A DNA stretch of 8,303 nucleotides from assembly GCA_905215275.1 (NCBI GenBank), contig CAJMPE010000086.1, positions 1 through 8,303 on the forward strand. Direction: 5' to 3'. The stretch is from an uncultured bacterium (GTDB taxonomy: Bacteria; Actinomycetota; Coriobacteriia; Coriobacteriales; Coriobacteriaceae). A program made the translations under genes and the position numbers. Below the pieces are notes generated by a model. The model ran no database searches and had not been told where the DNA came from. It saw only the letters and a list, made by a program, of their open reading frames with translations. Shown piece after piece: positions 6,867-8,303 of this stretch (the stretch's first letter is position 1; every line of letters begins with the position of its first letter).

Positions 6867-6901
6867 CAAAAAACCGGTTGGAACGAGAATTCCAACCGGT
6901 T
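6867..6901 (-). terminator. Intrinsic terminator of the gtrA region
   Basis: A perfect 12-base stem (AACCGGTTGGAA at 6872-6883 with TTCCAACCGGTT at 6890-6901) encloses a six-base loop. On the minus strand it is followed by a run of six T (complement of 6868-6873) and then GTTTG. It lies 26 bases past the stop of the downstream gtrA gene, so it is a textbook rho-independent terminator for minus-strand transcription. Confidence 0.93.
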
Positions 6902-6927
6902 ATACCTTCAAGCAAATGTCGAACAAA

Positions 6928-7335
6928 CTACGACTGCGCGCCCTCGAGGAATAAGCGACGGCTAAAGTAGTTGTACCAGGTGACCAGGAACGTGGCGATG
7001 GCCTTCATGGCCTGGTAGCCGATGCTCAAAAACGTGACGCCCACAAACATGTACAGGTCGTTGAGGCCCAAACCAATCACCGACAGGATGGTGAAGATCG
7101 TGAACTCGCGCTTGCGGCTCATGCCCTCGCGATGGTCGAACACGTACTTCATGCTGAGCCAGTAGTTAACCACGACGGATGTGATAAACGAGATCGTGGT
7201 GCTCATCAAAAAGTCGAGGTGGAACAGCTCGACGAGTGCAATGAGCATGCCCCAGTCGATGCCAAAGGAGATAAGACCCACGACAGCGAACTTGAGGAAC
7301 TGCTTGGTATGAGGTTGTGCCAGTGCCTTGCGCAC
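6928..7335 (-). CDS. GtrA family membrane protein (downstream copy)
   Basis: This is a small integral membrane protein of 135 residues, typical for the GtrA family. Some family members are thought to help move polyprenyl-phosphate-linked sugars across the membrane for surface-polysaccharide or teichoic-acid glycosylation. Four membrane helices are predicted by eye at residues of about 16-38, 42-62, 78-100 and 105-125. Family-like features are KQFLKFAVVG at the start of helix 1, Asp27, Asn57 with MKYVF at the end of helix 2, then EGMSRKREF, and a terminal NYFSRRLFLEG. The start is GTG at 7335 with only a weak upstream GGA. In the same frame, 19 codons earlier, an ATG is followed by CAA AAG CTC and then TAA, so the N-terminus may once have been longer. 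The conserved core is complete. It is paralogous to the gene at 7555-7950. The sugar substrate cannot be told from the sequence. Confidence 0.9.
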   Translation of the reverse strand: MRKALAQPHTKQFLKFAVVGLISFGIDWGMLIALVELFHLDFLMSTTISFITSVVVNYWLSMKYVFDHREGMSRKREFTIFTILSVIGLGLNDLYMFVGVTFLSIGYQAMKAIATFLVTWYNYFSRRLFLEGAQS

Positions 7336-7377
7336 GTAATCACATCCAATGCGTTGACGAATCGAGCAGAGGATACT

Positions 7378-7392
7378 TTAGAGCTTTTGCAT
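7378..7392 (-). pseudogene. Relic start of the downstream gtrA (ATG-CAA-AAG-CTC-TAA)
   Basis: Five codons, MQKL-stop, lie exactly 19 codons upstream of and in frame with the GTG start of the downstream gtrA. The first four codons are identical at DNA level to the start of the paralogous gtrA at 7950. After the stop the frame stays open (SILCSIRQRIGCDY) into the gene. The simplest reading is a former start closed off by a nonsense change. A tiny leader peptide or chance similarity are alternatives. Confidence 0.4.
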
Positions 7393-7486
7393 GGGAAACG
7401 TAAGGTCTTTGCCAAGAACTATACGAACTCGTCAAATTTGCAAGAGACAATCCGCAAACGTTGCAAATCCATCCGTAAACGAGCAA

Positions 7487-7530
7487 GGCCCACGAACAAC
7501 GCAGCGCTCGACGTACGTCGTCCGTGGGCC
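7487..7530 (-). terminator. Nested hairpin after the upstream gtrA, possible terminator or attenuator
   Basis: GGCCCACG (7487-7494) pairs with CGTGGGCC (7523-7530), and the stem can extend to 11 positions with one mismatch. Inside it is a perfect 12-base palindrome, CGACGTACGTCG (7509-7520), next to AGCGCT (7503-7508). On the minus strand the stem is followed by TTGCTCGTTT, a poor T run. It lies 24 bases after the stop of the upstream gtrA, so a weak terminator is likely; an operator in the palindrome is possible. Confidence 0.5.
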
Positions 7531-7554
7531 CCGTAGTGCAACGAGGAGGCTGGG

Positions 7555-7950
7555 CTACTTGGTTTCGTCTCCCTCCAGGAAGATCTTTCGGGTCACAAAG
7601 TTGTAGACCATAACAAGCGCGGTGGCGCAAATCTTGGCGATATTGGCCTCGAGCCCCAGGCCGGCGTTGAGCGCCAGCACGATGCCGTCGTTGAGCGCCA
7701 AGCCAATCACGGACAGCACGACAAAGATAATGAACTCGCGGCGGCGGCTCATGCCCTCCTTGTGCGCAAACACGTACTTCATGCTCGCGACGTAGTTAAA
7801 GATGAGCGAGACGATAAAGCCGCTGGTATTGGCGATCAGGATGTTAAGGCCCAGGCCGTAGTGGAGCAGATTCATGATGCCAAAGTCGATGACCGTGGCG
7901 ACGACGCCGACGACGCCAAACTTCATGATCTGCGCAAGGAGCTTTTGCAT
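7555..7950 (-). CDS. GtrA family membrane protein (upstream copy)
   Basis: This protein has 131 residues from the ATG at 7950, the usual family size. That start is preferred over a TTG at 8013 because AAGGCAGG lies just upstream (complement of 7955-7962) and because the family motif MKFGVVG begins at residue 9. Four membrane helices are seen at residues of about 11-31, 37-57, 73-95 and 100-120. Shared with its downstream paralogue are the Asp in helix 1 (Asp22), Asn52, MKYVF-x-H-x-EGMSR-x-REF, LSVIGL-x-LND in helix 3, and an R-x-x-FLEG end. GtrA proteins are thought to act in export of lipid-linked sugars for surface glycans; here the partner glycosyltransferase is not in view. It follows the fructose-bisphosphatase gene by 78 bases on the same strand and may be read from the same transcript. 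Confidence 0.92.
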   Translation of the reverse strand: MQKLLAQIMKFGVVGVVATVIDFGIMNLLHYGLGLNILIANTSGFIVSLIFNYVASMKYVFAHKEGMSRRREFIIFVVLSVIGLALNDGIVLALNAGLGLEANIAKICATALVMVYNFVTRKIFLEGDETK

Positions 7951-7967
7951 GGTACCTGCCTTAGGGT

Positions 7968-7981
7968 GGCGCCGGAGCGCC
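7968..7981 (-). promoter_or_regulatory. Small UNCG-type hairpin before the upstream gtrA ribosome site
   Basis: On the minus strand this reads GGCGC-TCCG-GCGCC: a five-base GC stem with a UNCG-class tetraloop, which is unusually stable in RNA. It ends five bases before the AAGGCAGG Shine-Dalgarno region. A leader or spacing role is possible but unproven. Confidence 0.3.
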
Positions 7982-8014
7982 GTGGGGATGACGAACTCAG
8001 CAAGTTTAGCCAAT

Positions 8015-8028
8015 CCCCGCAGGCGGGG
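8015..8028 (-). terminator. Weak hairpin directly after the fructose-bisphosphatase gene
   Basis: On the minus strand CCCCG-CCTG-CGGGG starts one base after the stop codon. No T run follows (ATTGGCT), so at most it is a partial terminator or an mRNA 3'-end stabiliser. Read-through into the gtrA gene is plausible. Confidence 0.35.
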
Positions 8029-8303
8029 CTAGGCGCGCTCCTCGATAGCACCGTTTCTATATGCATCGAGCAGTTGGCGTACGTCCTGGATCTGGCTGCG
8101 GATCTTGGCACCGGTATCGGTGTCGCTCACCATGCGGCGACGGTCGGCCTGGTCAAAACGGTTGGTCTCGCTCTCGATGTCCACGTTGCGCGTGAGCGCT
8201 TCGGCAACCGTGGTAAAGGCCCGGTGCGACTTAAGGCGACAGCCGCGTGAGCTCGAGATAAGCGTGTAGCCGGCGATGCCCGTCTTGGGATGGTAGGCGC
8301 GGC
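8029..8303 (-). CDS. fbp: Fructose-1,6-bisphosphatase class III, C-terminal part (runs off the right edge)
   Basis: The minus-strand frame is open from the window edge to TAG at 8031-8029 and gives the last 90 residues of a protein whose start is outside. The segment begins RAYHPKTGIAGYTLISSS, continues with a TTVAEALTRNVDIESE stretch and ends with DTDTGAKIRSQIQDVRQLL and then DAYRNG. I recognise this as the conserved C-terminus of the class III enzymes (Firmicutes type, usually about 650 residues), notably K-TGIAGYTL, DI-S and DTD-G. These Mn-dependent cytosolic enzymes hydrolyse fructose 1,6-bisphosphate to fructose 6-phosphate and phosphate in gluconeogenesis. The catalytic metal-binding region is outside the window, so activity cannot be judged. 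No frameshift is visible in the part present. Its metabolic role has no obvious link to the gtrA genes downstream. Confidence 0.87.
   Translation of the reverse strand, partial: RAYHPKTGIAGYTLISSSRGCRLKSHRAFTTVAEALTRNVDIESETNRFDQADRRRMVSDTDTGAKIRSQIQDVRQLLDAYRNGAIEERA

Larger units (their letters stand above)
7336..7554. other. Intergenic region between the two gtrA genes
   Basis: I see no gene in these 219 bases. They contain a nested hairpin (7487-7530), a minus-strand TATAGT (complement of 7418-7423) that could be a -10 element but lacks a well-spaced -35, and the aborted MQKL-stop frame at 7392-7378. The bases GAGCTTTTGCATGG at 7381-7394 recur exactly at 7939-7952, where they cover the start codon of the upstream gtrA copy. 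Confidence 0.6.

Noticed and set aside
6392..6895. Long open frame (167 codons) on the minus strand across the repeat array, and a 100-codon plus-strand frame at 6400-6702.
   Set aside because: The frames follow the repeat arms. The period of 61-62 bases is not a multiple of three, so the repeated peptide is read in shifting frames, there is no Shine-Dalgarno site, and the minus frame runs into the gtrA terminator hairpin. Lack of stops reflects the composition of the repeats.
7389..7400. GGGAAACG near 7393 as a stray copy of the array arm.
   Set aside because: Only eight bases agree with the outer part of the arm and the core is missing, which is within chance expectation.
8011..8013. TTG at 8013 as the start of the upstream gtrA, giving 152 residues.
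   Set aside because: The extra 21 residues are not typical of the family, and a good Shine-Dalgarno lies before the ATG at 7950.
7762..8250. Plus-strand frame of 162 codons at 7762-8250 and other long frames opposite the surface-protein genes.
   Set aside because: They lie antisense to well-supported genes (gtrA, fbp, surface proteins), match no family I know, and are expected in GC-rich coding DNA.

Overview
The window looks like a chromosomal segment of a GC-rich, anaerobic, Gram-positive gut-type actinobacterium, most likely of class Coriobacteriia and resembling Collinsella. This rests on remembered family habits: very large multi-domain surface proteins with transcobalamin-like (DUF4430) modules, GtrA-type membrane proteins and a class III fructose-1,6-bisphosphatase, together with GTG/ATG starts and GC-rich codons. 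No database search was possible, so the genus is an inference.

Left part (1-6389, plus strand): a two-gene operon for the cell surface. The first gene enters from the left edge already open and encodes at least 1808 residues: bacterial Ig-like repeats, atrophied-Ig-like modules, three tandem transcobalamin-like domains, an eight-repeat PQQ-like beta-propeller, one InlB-type B-repeat, flexible linkers and a C-terminal membrane anchor without LPXTG. Nine bases after its stop begins a second gene for a 298-residue protein with an N-terminal membrane anchor, a Lys/Ser/Asp-rich linker and a fourth transcobalamin-like domain. A strong hairpin at 6356-6389 closes the operon. The two proteins plausibly work together at the envelope, perhaps in binding a corrinoid or another small ligand; that role is inferred from the fold alone.

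Middle (6390-6927): the gap between convergent genes holds no convincing gene. It holds a regular array of 14 copies of a 17-base arm in strictly alternating orientation. These make six hairpins on a 61-62 base period, plus a half unit at each end. Arms facing each other across a hairpin loop agree better than arms across the spacers between hairpins, and one hairpin shows a matched multi-base change in both arms. The array resembles the BIME/REP elements of other bacteria and is the most distinctive feature here. It ends just before a textbook minus-strand terminator (6867-6901).

Right part (6928-8303, minus strand): two paralogous GtrA-family membrane proteins lie in tandem, downstream of the C-terminal 90 residues of a class III fructose-1,6-bisphosphatase that runs off the right edge. 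A hairpin-rich 219-base gap separates the two gtrA genes. The downstream gtrA copy has an in-frame ATG-CAA-AAG-CTC-TAA upstream of its apparent GTG start, which looks like an old start closed off by a stop codon.
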